From the NCBI GenBank assembly GCA_030549335.1, contig CM060196.1:68542639-68606638 (forward strand): DNA of 64,000 bases, in the 5' to 3' direction. Made by a program: the position numbers and the translations under genes. This DNA is from Pontederia crassipes (Eukaryota > Streptophyta > Magnoliopsida > Commelinales > Pontederiaceae). The notes under the pieces were generated by a model, which made no database searches, was not told the DNA's origin, and was given only the letters and a program-made list of their open reading frames with translations. Below are positions 49,210-63,000 of the stretch, in pieces (position 1 is the stretch's first letter; each line of letters begins with the position of its first letter).

Positions 49210-52200
49210 TGCACCATCTTATGATCAACATATCTGAAGTGAGAAGAATTCCAAATACTACAAGCAAATAGAGAGTTGTAGGATAAATAGCTCCTCTCAT
49301 TTGGTCTGGCAAACTTCACCAATGAATGTGGTAGGGTGTCTAAAGTTTTTTTGTTGTTGCAGCATAAGAGAGTTCTTTTGAAGAGAAGCTGTACACAACT
49401 CTTCGACCATGGTGCTTTCTTGATCATTTCTTTTAACATTGTATGTGGAAAAGATGCTTCCGTTGGATACGCTATTATCATTGCATTGTGGCTTCCCCTG
49501 CCATGGTACGCCAAAGTTTACATCAATAACTCTACTGGTAAATTCCTCTTTTACCACAAAAACTTGTTAAAGACTCAAGTTCAAAGTGTACCTGAATAAC
49601 TGAATTAGCAACCTTTCTAGTCTTTTTTTCCATCTGTATCTGATCTGCTTTCTATGATAGAAAAGAGGACGCCTGCAAGTTGTGTTTTGGTTAATATTTT
49701 TGTTGGTTCATTCATTATTTCATGACAATGTGTTTCTTCATTCTAGTTTGCTGATCTTTATGGTTACTAATAGAGCGGAATGACATCGTATGAACCATGT
49801 AGCCGACCTCACCTAGTGGGATAAGACTTTGTTGTTGTTGTTGTTGTTGTCTACACTTAAACAAATCAAAATTGACTTCCCCAAATCAGCTTGATCTGTA
49901 TTAGTTGATGAAACACCTATTTGTGAAGCTTACAGTTAGGGTTTATAACCTGTAGTAAAGAAATCCTAGTTATAATCGGCAAATACCTTTAAGCATTTTT
50001 TCACATAGATGTGATTTTTCTGCGATCCACAGATCAAGGATTTCCTGAAGTATGTGTTGATTAGGTTTCTTCTCTCGAGATCTAGTTCCGTGATCAATTA
50101 GTTCTAGTGCTCGGTGTCATTGTCGTGTAGTTGCTTGAGCATAACACACCTATGCAATAGCATTTTAGGAATAGGCTGAAGGAGCATGAGTTTGATGATG
50201 TTTACTGCAAGTCTCATTGAAGTAGAATGCTTTCCTCCAAGTAGATGTTATTTTTTCCTTCATTTTAAGGTCTCTGCAAAAAGGAAAAGATCCGCTGATT
50301 CATTTACTGTTGCAATTTGTTGAATGGTTTTGACTATAATACAGAATTGAGGATTGTTTTTCTGCATAAACTCCGGAAAGAAATAAGAAAAAATATTGGA
50401 ATAATAGCGGAATTGGCACCCCTGCTCCGGATGGTTAGTCATCAAGTCCCGGATTCTTGCACATCTTTGAAGTCATTTGTTGTGCATCTTGACTCATTCA
50501 ACCACTTAACCTTCTGATTTTTTTATAATCTTTTATTTGATATAAATTCTGATATTTATAAGCTCAGTAAATTTTTACTAGCTTAATCTTGAAATTTAGA
50601 ATGGAATTACGTGGAATAATCAGTAAACAATTTTTACGAAAATTTTCACGTCTCTTGTTCCTCGATTAAGATTGGGTTCGCATCATACAACGTCTACGGT
50701 TCTACCACACCAATATTTGTACCCTTGAACACTCTACCTCTTATCATTCAGTTTCTACCTTTTTTTGAAAAAAAAAATTTTGAGTCATGCTCTGTTAGTC
50801 TGTTTCACATTCTAAGATAAGACTACTAAATCAGCAGGTAACAACTTATGGATAAGTTGATTTATTAAAAAGTAAAATTTTACTACAAAAACTAGCGTCC
50901 AGAAAAATAAAATTAAGATATTAATTAAAAAGTGCTTGAAAATTTTAATGCTTGAATGAGTTGATTTATTTATACAAGAACATGATTAGGCAGAAGGAAA
51001 TAGGTTATTCATCTTTTAACATTAAATTCATCTAAATTAATTTGTTATCTGATGATTACTAAATAATTTGTTTTTTTTGGTATTTTATTATCTTTAAGAT
51101 TAGATATTAATAAAAAAACCAATAGAATTGTAATCCTTATACCCGCGTTATCCATTTTGCAGCGTAAAGATTTTATATGTGAACCATAAAACTTAAGGAA
51201 GTGAAATAAATGCAACAGTGCGAACCAATATTTTTTATGCCGAAATTAAAATAGATAAATATTATAAAATATCCGAGGTTATTTACAATTATATAGTGCG
51301 TGTAGTATGATAGACGAGTAGATTCGGAATTAGAAAAGTTTGGCGCTTTATACGTTAATCTAATCAACTTAACGAAATTATTTTACTAGTAGTTGACCAA
51401 ATAAACGGAAAATTATATTATACATGCAATTTTCTTATTGCCTTACGAATATAATTTGTCTACTTTACTTTGTAACGCATAAACAAGAACGAAGCGGACA
51501 TGGTAACATTTGGAAACAGGAAGGAAAAAAAACAACTGCAAAGATGTTAAGGTGAGGGAGATAAATAAATAAAAGAATAAAATTATAATTAACTAAACAT
51601 CGTTATTCAAATAATACTAATTAACATAATAAAAGTTTAAATCTTATTTTCGGAATTAAACAAATAATATAAAATAAAAATTCAGTTCAAATCTAAAAGA
51701 TAAAATTAATCATAGAAAGATATTAAACTTTTTTTAATCAATTTGAGTCATTAAGATTAAACTTTTTTTTATCAATTTGAGTATGATTAAAATAAATATT
51801 ATTTTCAAAAAAAGTTAATCTTATATTCAAAAAAAGTTTAATCTTATATGACTCAAATTGATTAAAAAAAGTTTTATATATTATTACCTTATGTAACATA
51901 CTTTCTATGATTAATTTTATCTTTTATATTTAAACTGAATTTTTATTTTATATTATTTGTTTAATTCCAAAAATAAGATTTAAACTTTTATTATGTTAAT
52001 TAGTATTATTTGACATGTGTCGTCGTTATATTCTGTCACTTGTCGCGCTCTCGGCTCTCGTGTTTTTATCTCTGCTTTTATATATATATAAATATAGATT
52101 TTAAATTATACTATGATGGATAAATTGAAGAAGCCGTAAGTTTGTCGAAGAAAAAATCGAATTAATTATTATTTAAGTTCATAATTAATAAAGGAGACGG

Positions 52201-52348
52201 AATAATATTAGTTTGAAAATGAAGACAAAAACACAATTGTAATTGATTAATGATTATTAATGACTTAATATTAGTAAATTCATAATAACACCCGAATTAT
52301 TATGGACTAATACGAGGTCTCGAATTAATGGAACCTCTTAATCTTGTC
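49210..52348. other. Spacer with a SINE-like tail and a large foldback
   Basis: This region holds the 3' untranslated region of the preceding gene, then AT-rich DNA without a convincing gene. At 49774-49851 the phrase GTAGCCGACCTCACCTAGTG is followed by GGATAAGACT and six TTG units, resembling the 3' end of plant SINEs with TTG tails. A perfect-looking 0.4-kb foldback occupies 51607-52013. Nothing else was recognised. Confidence 0.5.
51607..52013. repeat. Large AT-rich inverted repeat (foldback MITE candidate)
   Basis: The outer arms (about 51607-51750 and 51875-52013) are near-perfect reverse complements. The left arm runs TCAAATAATACTAATTAACA, then TAATAAAAGTTTAAATCTTA and on to TTAATCATAGAAAG; the right arm mirrors it with only a few changes. 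Inner arms carrying AAACTTTTTTTAATCAATTT phrases continue the pairing to a short loop near 51800. No TSD was identified. Confidence 0.75.
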
Positions 52349-55007
52349 CTATTCTAACTTTGTGTACTTCCTCAAGGAGTGGACTCCCCGAACCGAAAGC
52401 CAACGCCGGTTGAGTTCTGCAAACCACTTGATTCTGATCCGAAGTCGGAGCTTCTTGATTTGATTGGTCAGACTGCCGCATCTCCTCTTGATTGCCTTCA
52501 GCTTTGATAAGTTCACCAATCTTTTTCTCTGCTTCCGAGCTGCAATGAAAAAGGAAGAAGAGGGAGCTCACAAATTCTCCTACAATATATCTGCTCCACC
52601 ATCTAATTTATACTCCACTTGCTTCAAAATTTTATGATTAGTCAAAATGGAAACAATTTTTAGTTGAATCTTGATGTTGACACAGTTTTGACTTCGTAGA
52701 AATTAATTAAGCAAGGATAAATTTGGAGATGAAGTATTATCTAGAGAAGTTTTTTGATGATATTGAATTCCAATTTTTCATGAACTCACATTGGAGCTTT
52801 TTGGTATCTTGATGTCCGCGCTGTGCATTTCTGATCACCTGCAACAAGTGTATGCATGATTCAGCTTGCGTTTTTTCTGTTGTTTCCATAGTATCTGTTA
52901 CGACATTCTACATATATTTGTTGTTCAGATGATTGAAAATACCAAAGTTTTCGATTGGTGCATGTTAAACAAACAAAAAAAGCATTACTAATTTACTAAT
53001 CCTCAATAGAAAAGTAGTTCAATTATTGCTTAAAGAAGTTTCTACCTCAGTGAGGCATTCCATATGCTGCCTCATTTTCCTTTGAATAAAACCTCTGGTA
53101 CACTGCTGAGAATTTTGATTAGGTTACTTGAGCTATTTGCACAAACTAGGTGTTGATAATCTACAATGAGATCGATCAACTTAATTACCTTCACATGATA
53201 TTTTACGTGAGTGGAGAAATTCAGTAGATTCCAGATGGTTTCTTCTACCTTTGAATTTTTAACATGTCTTGGAGAAATATCTGCAAGATTGTCAGACACC
53301 TGTGTAAAGTCCATCTTTGGTCTCAAAGCAATCATCGTCCACATTGATGAATAAACTGTTCATTTAAGCCTTTACTGAAATCTTGGAATGCCTTTATTCT
53401 TAAATGATTAATTAACTTGTAGACCATAATGCCTATGAAAATTTGTACATGTTCATGTCATATGGATAAAAGAATTAATTCATATGAACGCACATAGGTA
53501 GTGTTTCACAAGTTTAACACATACCTAGGGATACAAATCCTCCATTGGTAGCTAAATGTTGAAATGCCTCACCTCTCAACCCTGGAGGAGGAATAGGTGA
53601 CCAGGTGCAGCTTGGTGCTTTGACACAAGCTGCTGAGTTGCTGGCATTTGTTAGTTCCTGTCAAATATTATTTCACTTTCACGTTACTCCAGTACCTAAG
53701 CATGCTTCATCTTCTTCTGATTTGCCATTTCAGTAGCCTACCTGGAAAAATGATGTTGCAAGAACAACATCTGAATCATACTTGAAGCGCATTGGATAGA
53801 TGAAGGTTATCTTGTCTTCCTGCAAGATGGATATGGTACCATTTTTCAATGTTTCAGAATCTAATGCAAATGAGTACAGCTGATGTATCTTAAACATATT
53901 TATCATTTCATAATGGATTTACCGAGTTGATAATGAAGAAAGGTTCATTTGGGTGATAAACAATTTTGATAGGCTTGCAAATCCTGTGGGTGATATCCTT
54001 CAAACCAAGATCCCAGAAAATGCTTTTTAGTTGTGAGCTCAGTACGATTGCTCGGATCGAGGAAATGTCTTTTATAGATTTGATGCAGTCTTCTGAAAGT
54101 ATTCAAAGGTTAGTGTGTTTTTTTTTCTAGTGTGCACTCTTGACTATATGTTCAAGGAAGTTGAAGTTAATTACATGCCTTTACTATTAGGAATCTTGTT
54201 AAAGTTGATTCTCAGGGTGAGCAGAAAGCCTTGTTTTGGAGGTTCCAAAATTTCTGCAGCATCGGGACATAGATTTCTGATACTCTGTAAGGCATATTCG
54301 GGCAAGTCGTATGAATGAGCTTCCTGGCAAAGTTGTGGCATCCATACTGACAAGTTCACAACATGAGGATCTGACACTGAAGCCTGTTAAGAATCATTAA
54401 GAATGTAAAAGAGCCTTTACAGAAAAGTTTCTACTGACATCCAATATGAATGTCTTTATTCTGATAGAAGCTTAATTATTTTCTTCAAGAGTTATTATTG
54501 TTTCTCACTTTTTATGTGGTGAAATGGGTACCATTCGATGTTAGATATGCTTATGGATTTAAAGGGTGTGCTCTAACTTTTTCATTGCTAAACTGTTTCT
54601 TCATTGATGCTTTGTGGAACTAGTTTTTTCTAAAACTATTTTGCTGTCAGGATAACAGAGAGTTTGCTGAAAGTACCTGAATATGGTATCGAACCGAACC
54701 GTATTCATACAAGTTGTGATCAATCTCTTTTGGCATTCCATCACTAGAATGAGTAATCAGTGAAGGAATCATTAGTCATTATACCACTTCTTGAAGCTCA
54801 CTGTTCGACTTTGTGATTATAATTAAGGTGCAGGGATCAAATGTTATGGAGATAGAATTTGAACAGATATCGATATCGAATTCTATACAAAACACATTCG
54901 GCATAAGTACAAAAAAAAAATTATATATCAATTCATTAAAAGCAATACCTCTGTAATTTGTTCAGGATTTCAACCAGCGAGCGCGATGATCTATCGGAGC
55001 ACAGCAT
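52349..55007 (-). CDS. ARPC2B: Actin-related protein 2/3 complex subunit 2B (p34-Arc), ten exons
   Basis: This is a subunit of the Arp2/3 complex, which nucleates branched actin filaments; ARPC2 and ARPC4 form its core. Exons run 55007-54949, 54743-54677, 54383-54185, 54092-53923, 53819-53742, 53657-53525, 53280-53189, 53102-53046, 52838-52790 and 52539-52349. All are bounded by GT-AG, and the joined 1095 bases form one frame (364 aa; Arabidopsis ARPC2B is similar in size). Diagnostic blocks are EIDHNLYEYGSVRYHIQ, LCPDAAEILEPPKQGFLLTLRINFNKI, KIVYHPNEPFFI, DKITFIYPMRFKYDSDVVLATSFFQ, CTWSPIPPPGLRG, SPRHVKNSK-EETIWNLLNFSTHVKYHVK and FIQRKMRQHMECL. The tail (RKQRKRLVNLSK...IKWFAELNRRW...RKYTKLE) is strongly basic, as expected of the plant B isoform rather than ARPC2A. 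The first exon has no strong conservation, so the start could lie elsewhere. Confidence 0.93.
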
Positions 55008-57388
55008 TCTCTGCGCTTGCTGAAATCATAAGGTGTTGTCTTTATAAAGAATCAAAGAGTCATATATCATGGAAGGTGGGAGAAAGGAAAAAAAAAGAAG
55101 AACCAACAAAAGTCAGGTGCAAATCCCTGCTTACGAATGAAAAATGCCTTTGAAGCAAACTTTTGAGATTCAACACTTTGATTAAGATTTACTCTTCATT
55201 AACCACCCTGGGAGAGGCAAATGAAGACTCTACACATTAGTCTCTCATCTTTGATCAGAACCTAACAAGTAATGAATAATGATGGTGTCTGGAACTTTTA
55301 GCAAATGATGTCATACTTGCGACATGCAACAGTGAATAATTTGTCAGTACTCAGAGCTCAAGCCAAAAGGACATGGAGTTCCATGATGTCATACTTGCGA
55401 CATGCTTAGTAATTGGAAAATTAGAAGTTGCATCCGGCTTTGGATGATTCAATGATTCACGTCCGTTGTCAAGAACTGTTTTGGTTTTTGTTTTCTCATT
55501 TTGGTAAGCGATGCTTTGGAGCCAGGATAGTTCGTGCATCCGCGTTGGGTAAGTGTTAGTAGGATTGGAAATGAGTCGAGCCGTTCGTGAGCAACTCGTT
55601 ATTCAACTTATTTTTGACTTAACTCGATTCGGCCTATTATTAAAATAAGTCGAACTAAAATATTAAATAAAATTTATTTTCTTAAATAGGCCAAGCCTCT
55701 TAATAATTAACCTAACCTTATAACTTATCAGGTTAAAATTTATTAATATATTATCTTATATATATAATTTTTAATCCTTCATCTTTTAAATTTTTAATTT
55801 TGAATTCAACGTTACTATTTTTATTATATGTTTAGAAGAAATATATTAATGATGTCTCTTTTATTTAGTTCATATCTATTTTTAATAAAATTTATTATAT
55901 TTAATCTAGTATATCATTAAAATAAATATTTAACTTAATAAGTTAATAAGCTAGGTCAGACATTAAAAATTAATCAACCAATCGAGACTAAATTTATATT
56001 CATGTTTAAATATTTTTATTTTTAAATATTTTTATTTTATAACAGGCTTGGCCTATTTAAGTGGAAGCCTAGCTCATGTTAGGCGCTAGGCAAAATTATT
56101 TTGTAATTATCTTGATTTAAATTTGGTCCATGGATTTTTTTAAAAAAAATTATATATTAAATATATGATAAAAAAATAAAATAAATATAATATAATCACT
56201 TAAAAATACTAAGCTATGATAAAAAAAATATATTAAATCTGAACAATTTAAATGGTAAGTGCAACACACATTTTTATAATGTGTACTGGCCTAGTAGTTA
56301 ACATAATTAGCATAATTTCTATTGCTCAGATATTTTTTTCTAGTGAAACATTAAACTTATTTTCTACGCCAAACAATTTATGAGAAGAGACGTGGTTGTA
56401 CTATAGTCTCATAAATTATTCCGTATGAATGAAAAAAAAAGGATCAAAATTTGCCTTTTATTAGGTAAAATAACATCTTTCTTTTTTCCCCGTTCAGAAG
56501 TTCTATATCCAATGTTGGGTGAAAGTCATATATTGTTCTCAAATTCCATTTGATTTTGGGAGCTAATGAGTTAATTAATCTAAACAATTATAAATTATGA
56601 TTCTTATTTTAATTTAAAATTCTCTACTAGCTGAATTTTATTATTGAGTGTATCTTATCAAAATCTAAATGGAGAAAAATGCATTACACATTCATTCTTC
56701 TTTAAGTTAATCACTAATTTTTTATTACTTGTGAATTAGCAAGTTTAACTTTTAATTGACATTTTTACAAGTCCTAATCACAAAATCTTGGATAACCTTT
56801 TATCATACACTATCAATTTTATGTAGTTTTATAATTTTCAAATTTAAAATAGAATTAATTTCATAAATCTTTATAGTGATTTTTTGCATCTAATCATAAA
56901 TTATTTATTAAATTTTATTATGATTTTCACTTAGATTCTATCGTCAAATTTTGTTAACTTTTTAATTATGTTTTATTTATGAAAAAATTAAAATATTGTC
57001 TCGTGATTTGAAATAAAAATTTTTCCATTTTTGTGCTTCATTCAAATCGATGAAAAATTAAAATTATAAGTGGACATTTTAGCCTTTTCGTAAATAAAAA
57101 AACAATAAAAAAATATGGAATGCGAAAGAATTTAATAAAATTTATTGACGTCAGTAAAGTTCGTATTTATGTTAAAAATTATTATATTTCTAAGGGGTTT
57201 ATGGAATTAACCATATAAAATAAGTGAAATCATTTCAACAGAGTTGACGTTAGAATTAGCCGCCGCGGCACCGCCGACACTTCTGTCCAACAACAGATAG
57301 CTTCCTAATACGTGGCGCACGATTACGCGGAGCAACATAGGAACCCCTCACCCTGCTCTCCTGTTCCTGTTCGTTCGACGGAGAGGCC
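55008..57388. other. AT-rich spacer between ARPC2B and cyanase (divergent genes)
   Basis: The two genes diverge from this region, so it contains both promoters. 55560-56100 carries a GAGCCGTTCGTGAGCAACTC phrase at the left and GGCTTGGCCTATTTAAGTGG near the right, with AT-rich DNA between, probably a decayed non-autonomous element. GC content rises sharply at 57255, where the cyanase leader starts. No gene seen. Confidence 0.4.
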
Positions 57389-59273
57389 ATGGACAACGGC
57401 GGCGGCGCAAGCGGAAGCGCAGAGATGGCGAGGGTGGGGGTCGTTAGGCGTTTGATGGCCGCAAAGAAGGAGTCCGGGAAGAGCTACACCGAGATAGCGG
57501 CGGAGATGGGTCTGACCAACGTGTACGTCGCCCAGTTGCTCCGGCGCCAGGCTCAACTCAAACCTGGTGCCACCGCCGACGCCCTGCAGAAGGCACTGCC
57601 CACCCTCTCCAGCGACCTCGTCGACGAGATGATGGCCCCGCCCTTCCGATCCTTCCGTCCCGACCTCATCCAGGAGCCCGCCGTGTACCGGTATGCCGTT
57701 GCCCCCTTATCTTCTTCTTTCACCATTCAATTAGTATCTGAAATTTTGCTATCTCAGATTGTTATTATTGGGACAGTAATGTTTGAGTCATTTGCGTACT
57801 ATTTATTAGTTTGTTTTATTTATTGTTCTGATGAATTGACTGGTTAACTTAGATGAATTCGCGAAAATATGTCCTCTCTTTGCTGCATAAAAAATTGTGA
57901 CTTTGCAACTGGAAGGAGTTTGCTTCATTGCACCTAAGTTAGTCACTGTTAACTGCACTAATAATAGTTAGAGGCCATGATGTTTGAGTCTTTTAAAGGC
58001 GTCCCAAATTGGGGTATAATTCCATATCCGTATTTTCCCATTTGATCTTAGTATTGGGCAATCTCATTAAATGTGTAGATTACAAGAAATTGGTGATTAT
58101 TTCTTAAAGTCAATTAGCTACCTCATTGGACTTAATGCCTTGGCTATTTTCTTACATTAGTTCTTATTTCCCAGTGTTTGAGATGTTTCCTGTTATTTTC
58201 CTTGTTAATTCTTTATTGAAATGTAAAGATTATAAAATTGGACTTTCACTTGATTATATTTGCAGGCTAAATGAAGCTGTGATGCATTTCGGAGAGAGTA
58301 TTAAAGAAATTATCAATGAGGAATTTGGTGATGGCATGTAAGTTGATTTTGCTCATTCCAAAAGTAAAAATTTGTTTGATTCTTTTTTAAATGTTCAAGG
58401 TTCTTGATTGCAATTCTAACTGCAAGTACTCTTTGACATACTATGCCCTATAGCAATATCTGGGATCATATTTCTATCATAGTCAATGAATGTAGGGATA
58501 ACAGTAAAACAACAATTTTCATCCACTCCATGAGCAGGGAGAAAAGGAATTAATAATTTTAATTTAGAAGTGTGCTTGAATGGTTGTCATTTCCCCTCCC
58601 AAAAAAATGTAAAGGCTTAGAAGTAGCTCTTCCTGCATCATTGTCTAACTCCTGTTATTCTCAGCATGTCAGCTATCGATTTCTACTGCTCAGTTGACAA
58701 GATTCAAGGTGTTGATGGAAAGGACCGTGTAGTGGTTACATTTGATGGGAAGTATCTGCCTTACTCAGAGCAGGTCAGTAAATTGTCTTGCAAATTATAC
58801 CAAGTATTCTACCGTATGATTGACTTGTGCATCGGGTATCCTTGCATTCCAAATGGATGATTAAAATGTATCTCTCACTCCGGAATAATAGATAGGATGT
58901 AATTCGCTAGATTAGTTATCTTATGGACATTGGATGTGGCAGTAATGAATTCGTGAATATTGGGCATATTCACAGAATTTAATCCTAGAAAAACAAGAAT
59001 CGTGTTTGAAGTAAGGTGCCAACCGTAAAATCATAGGTTGAAGATTATTTACTTTTCTTAGTTTGGTATAATACCTTCTACATGCGTGATTTTGATAAAT
59101 TCTTTCTGACTAGTGAGTTCAATTGCACACCATTTTAATTATGAAAGGTTTGGTTCTCTTCACGTTTTTTTTTTTCCTTTGAAGACCTCTATGTTGACAT
59201 TATAAACTATTTTGTGCTTTCCTGTCCCCTACTACAGAAGTCCGAGCATATGGTTTCGAGATTGAAGCGTTGA
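57389..59273 (+). CDS. CYN: Cyanase (cyanate hydratase), four exons, 172 aa
   Basis: Cyanase converts cyanate and bicarbonate to carbamate and CO2, detoxifying cyanate; it is cytosolic and decameric in known members. Exons run 57389-57690, 58266-58337, 58665-58773 and 59238-59273. They join in frame (519 bases), all with GT-AG introns. The N-terminal helical domain is [42 protein letters not shown]. The catalytic domain contains [33 protein letters not shown] and [14 protein letters not shown]. The catalytic residues fall at Arg101, Glu104 and Ser127, with the same spacing as Arg96, Glu99 and Ser122 of the E. coli enzyme. The start is the first ATG, giving [17 protein letters not shown], slightly longer than the Arabidopsis protein. 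Exon 1 is very GC-rich and the introns AT-rich. Confidence 0.96.
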
Positions 59274-60047
59274 TGAGTCAGCTTGCACATATATAAGCAT
59301 TTAAGAAGCATGATAGCATTGACTTGTGCTCAAGCTCGCCTCTATTATGTTCGACATAATATACAGAGTGTTCGGGCCATGTGTAAACGTGTGCTCTTAA
59401 GAAATAATGATAGCAGATCCTTGCTAGATCCTGTAATTGGATACTTTGATATTGTAATTACATAAGAAGAAAGACCTATGTTTATTAAAACGGGCAATGC
59501 AGCTTTCCGGAATCTGCTATTTTCCGCTAATATTTACAGTCTTTCTTTTCGTGAATCTATAATTCAAACTCAGTAAATTCAATGTTGATCAAATAATATG
59601 TCTGGCATCGTTATTAGATTGATGAGGCTTCAGTTTTAGTTTGTGCAAATAATCTGGGATACAGACTTTTAGATGTCATTGCAAGATGCAAAGATCTGGC
59701 TGCTCTCATGGCCCCATTGATGTTTCGACAGCATGCTCCTACCACTTCAAGACGGAATTGCACAACTAAGCACCGTGTATACAATGTTAACTCGAGAGAA
59801 CGAGATGCGGATTCTAATCCAAGCTTTGGAATATGAACTTGCTTCTTGTCTTATGTCTTTATTCCCGTACGCAGCAACTTTACTAACGTTCCAGAAACAG
59901 TTGTATGTTTTTATACTTCACTGCTACCTTCTTTGTGTACAATGTCGGAACAACAAAAATCACATTCTTACAAAACAAGATGACCATGTGTTTAACACGT
60001 TAAAAAACGGACGCTACATAGGTATCTCTTAACCCATTTGGAAAGCC
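59274..60047. other. Convergent spacer between cyanase and helicase
   Basis: This contains the 3' untranslated regions of the two converging genes. A 99-codon open frame on the plus strand (59733-60032) has no recognisable features and is probably chance. Confidence 0.45.
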
Positions 60048-63000
60048 TTAGTGAAGAACATTTTGGCTGTGTAACAACTCTACAGCCGCAGCAACTACAT
60101 CCCTTCCCTCGGCAAGGATGTCCAACCTTGGATCCTCTATTTTTCGCTGCAGAAGATTGTCGAGCTCTCCTCTCAATCTCTGTAAAATTTTGAAATGAGC
60201 TTTTAGCAATGCAGATTTACTCCGTGTCAAAACGCAACGAGACCCCATTTGAAAGCCAACTATGATACACACATAGACATAAATATCAACATGTGCCATA
60301 TTTGTGTTGGTTGAAGCAAGAAATTTATATCATCGAGTCCGGTGTAAACCGATATGAGACCAGTACCAGAGACATCCAGCGGTCCCAAAAAGTTCTGTAA
60401 GATTTTTTTTTTTAATTGCTGCCATGCTAGCAGTATGGAGAGTGCACACTTGCATCCCCATGCCAGAGGCACAAAAAAGCGTTTCATAGGCGTGTGATTA
60501 CGTTACCTGAATCAGTTGTATTGTATTCTTTGGTGCTGTGAAATGGAGGTATCCCCCTAGCATATCAATGCCCTCTCCTGTCTTGCTTGGTGTTAAGGCG
60601 CCTCCAAATAAAAGCAACGCATAATCCGAGATGTTAGTTGAATCCCTGATATAGATACTAGTAGTTTTCACCTTTTCGCTATAAACCATGTATGGCAAAG
60701 GGAACAAGTGAACCCCTGCATTGACGGATGATGGATGAATATCGACTTTCCCCACATCTTTACTGTAGAATGCTGTCCGTTTCCCTCTTCTTTTGCATTG
60801 TATAACATTCGGGAAAAGCCCAGCGCATAAGGTAGCGCATACCATCTCTAAATCATTCCCATAAAGGTTATATGCCTGCAATTATTTGTACAAGGGTATT
60901 ATGTTGATAGCATTCACATATCTTGCAAAAGTTCAGTGTAACACAAGTACATTATATTTCTGACATAATTCATAACAGAGCATGAATCTCTTGTGCATTT
61001 TGGATATGCCAGATCAAATTCTAGCAACATCCATGAGTGACACTTCTAAGATCATTAACAGGATTTCATGATACTGTTAAAAAGAGTGAGCACTTTGACA
61101 GAACATGGTAAGCCATATGACATCATTTGTCATTAAGGAGTTTACCTTAATACTGGCCAAAATCATTAAGGGGATCTTCAAAAGCATCAAAATAAAATAA
61201 AGTGTCACAATATATTAATAGCCACCCACACGCAATGAGCGTCATCACATTACCCCACATGCAAGCTTAATCCATTAATACTTTAAATTCATGAAATTAG
61301 TCACCACCAAAATTGTCCTATGATTGAAAACTACTGGTTATTTTCTGATGTTCTTAGCAGGACTGAAGAAAATATCATGTATCTACTTATCATAATCTGG
61401 AATGCTAGTGAATCCCTCTCCCTCAGACCAAGTTAAAGGTAACATCTGGAAGCCATGAAGAATCATAATGAAGCAGCCCAAGTTTAGTAAAAATGAAAGC
61501 ATGCAAAATTTGCTAACGAAGTCTTGCAAAAGTTTAAAGACATGAATGCATGTAAGAACCAATTAAACAATTAGAACATCCAAAAATTGATAAAAAAAAA
61601 TCTAATAGTGAAATAAGAGAGCACAAGTTACAGCAAATGGGTATGAAGCAAGTTCCAAAATTAGGCAAACCAAGATGCTTCAGATACCATAGGTACACAA
61701 AACAAGCTACAGAAAAATACCTTGGCCCCTTTCGTCTTGTTCACAAAACCTATATCAGATAATAGATCAAGAAACTGGTTCCTCATATCCTCTATCATCT
61801 GCAATGTTATGGGGGACAAGAAATTCTGCCAACAGAAAGTTCGGTCACGTCCACTACGTTTAGCATCCTTCCATGATTGGAAAGCTTTTAACAGCGCTAT
61901 ATGATCACTGCACGATGTAAATATTTGATCAGAAACCCAAGCAGGCATCAATTACAAGCTTACATGTGACTCCAGGACAGTACTGAGAGAATCATGAGCT
62001 TGTTCATTTAAAAAGACTACATTTTCCAAAACAATTATTCGGACCCAAGATTTTATCCATATGAAATTATCCATCTCTGCTGAAAAGCTCATCGAGACAG
62101 GAAGGGAATGGCATATGTGCTCATCTCAGAGAAATACTGAGTTTATAGGACAGTGATATGCATGTGATAGAAGCCACGGCCTCTTAAGTTATAAATGAAT
62201 TTTAGGAACAACTAAGATTGTTATAATTGTTTTCCTAGGTAGGATCGTAAGAGTCAGAAAATAACTTTTTATATAAAATACTTAAATTAGTATATCTATT
62301 CATGCATACTATATTATAGTTAATTTGTATACATGAGTTAATTAGCCATCTAATATATATTTATTCATAAAATTTTCAAATCTAATATATATATACATTA
62401 TGAAGCACATTATGATTTTGTTTAATTTAAATGGAAAAAATACTAATCATATAATATTGAACCTTAAAAAATTATAGTATTAGTTTTTTAGGGGTAATTA
62501 TAACATTAGTTTACGTGTATATATTATAATTATGAACATAAGGACACAAGTGAGAATAATGTATAAAAAATAAAGATAATATATTTAAAATAAATGTAAT
62601 CGAGGTCTTTTACATTTATTTTTAATTTTTTAGTATAATAAAAAGATTTGTAGATCAGGAAGTAAGTCTAGTATAGATCCTGGTTAAGTATAAAATCAAG
62701 ATTGTTTTCTTTCTGCAGACGATCGTAAGATCTTACTATCCCAATGGGAATTCTAACAACATTGAGAACAACTACCCTGAAACACTTTCTTTTTTTAGGA
62801 GACCCCAAAACACTTTCAAAGTATTGCTTGCAAGTCCCCGGTAAAATAGGTTTAGAATCATGGGATCCATAGCGTCTTAACAACATATTTCACAAAGTAA
62901 TCATGATATTGAAGAGAGAGAAGATTATTAGGACTAGCCAAGAAGTACCTGCAAGGTTTCTTTTTTCTACTGAAAGAGATAGGGTTACTAGTGAGGTCTG

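Noticed and set aside
59733..60032. 99-codon plus-strand frame between cyanase and helicase
   Set aside because: No recognisable motif, located in the overlap of two 3' untranslated regions; chance is likely.
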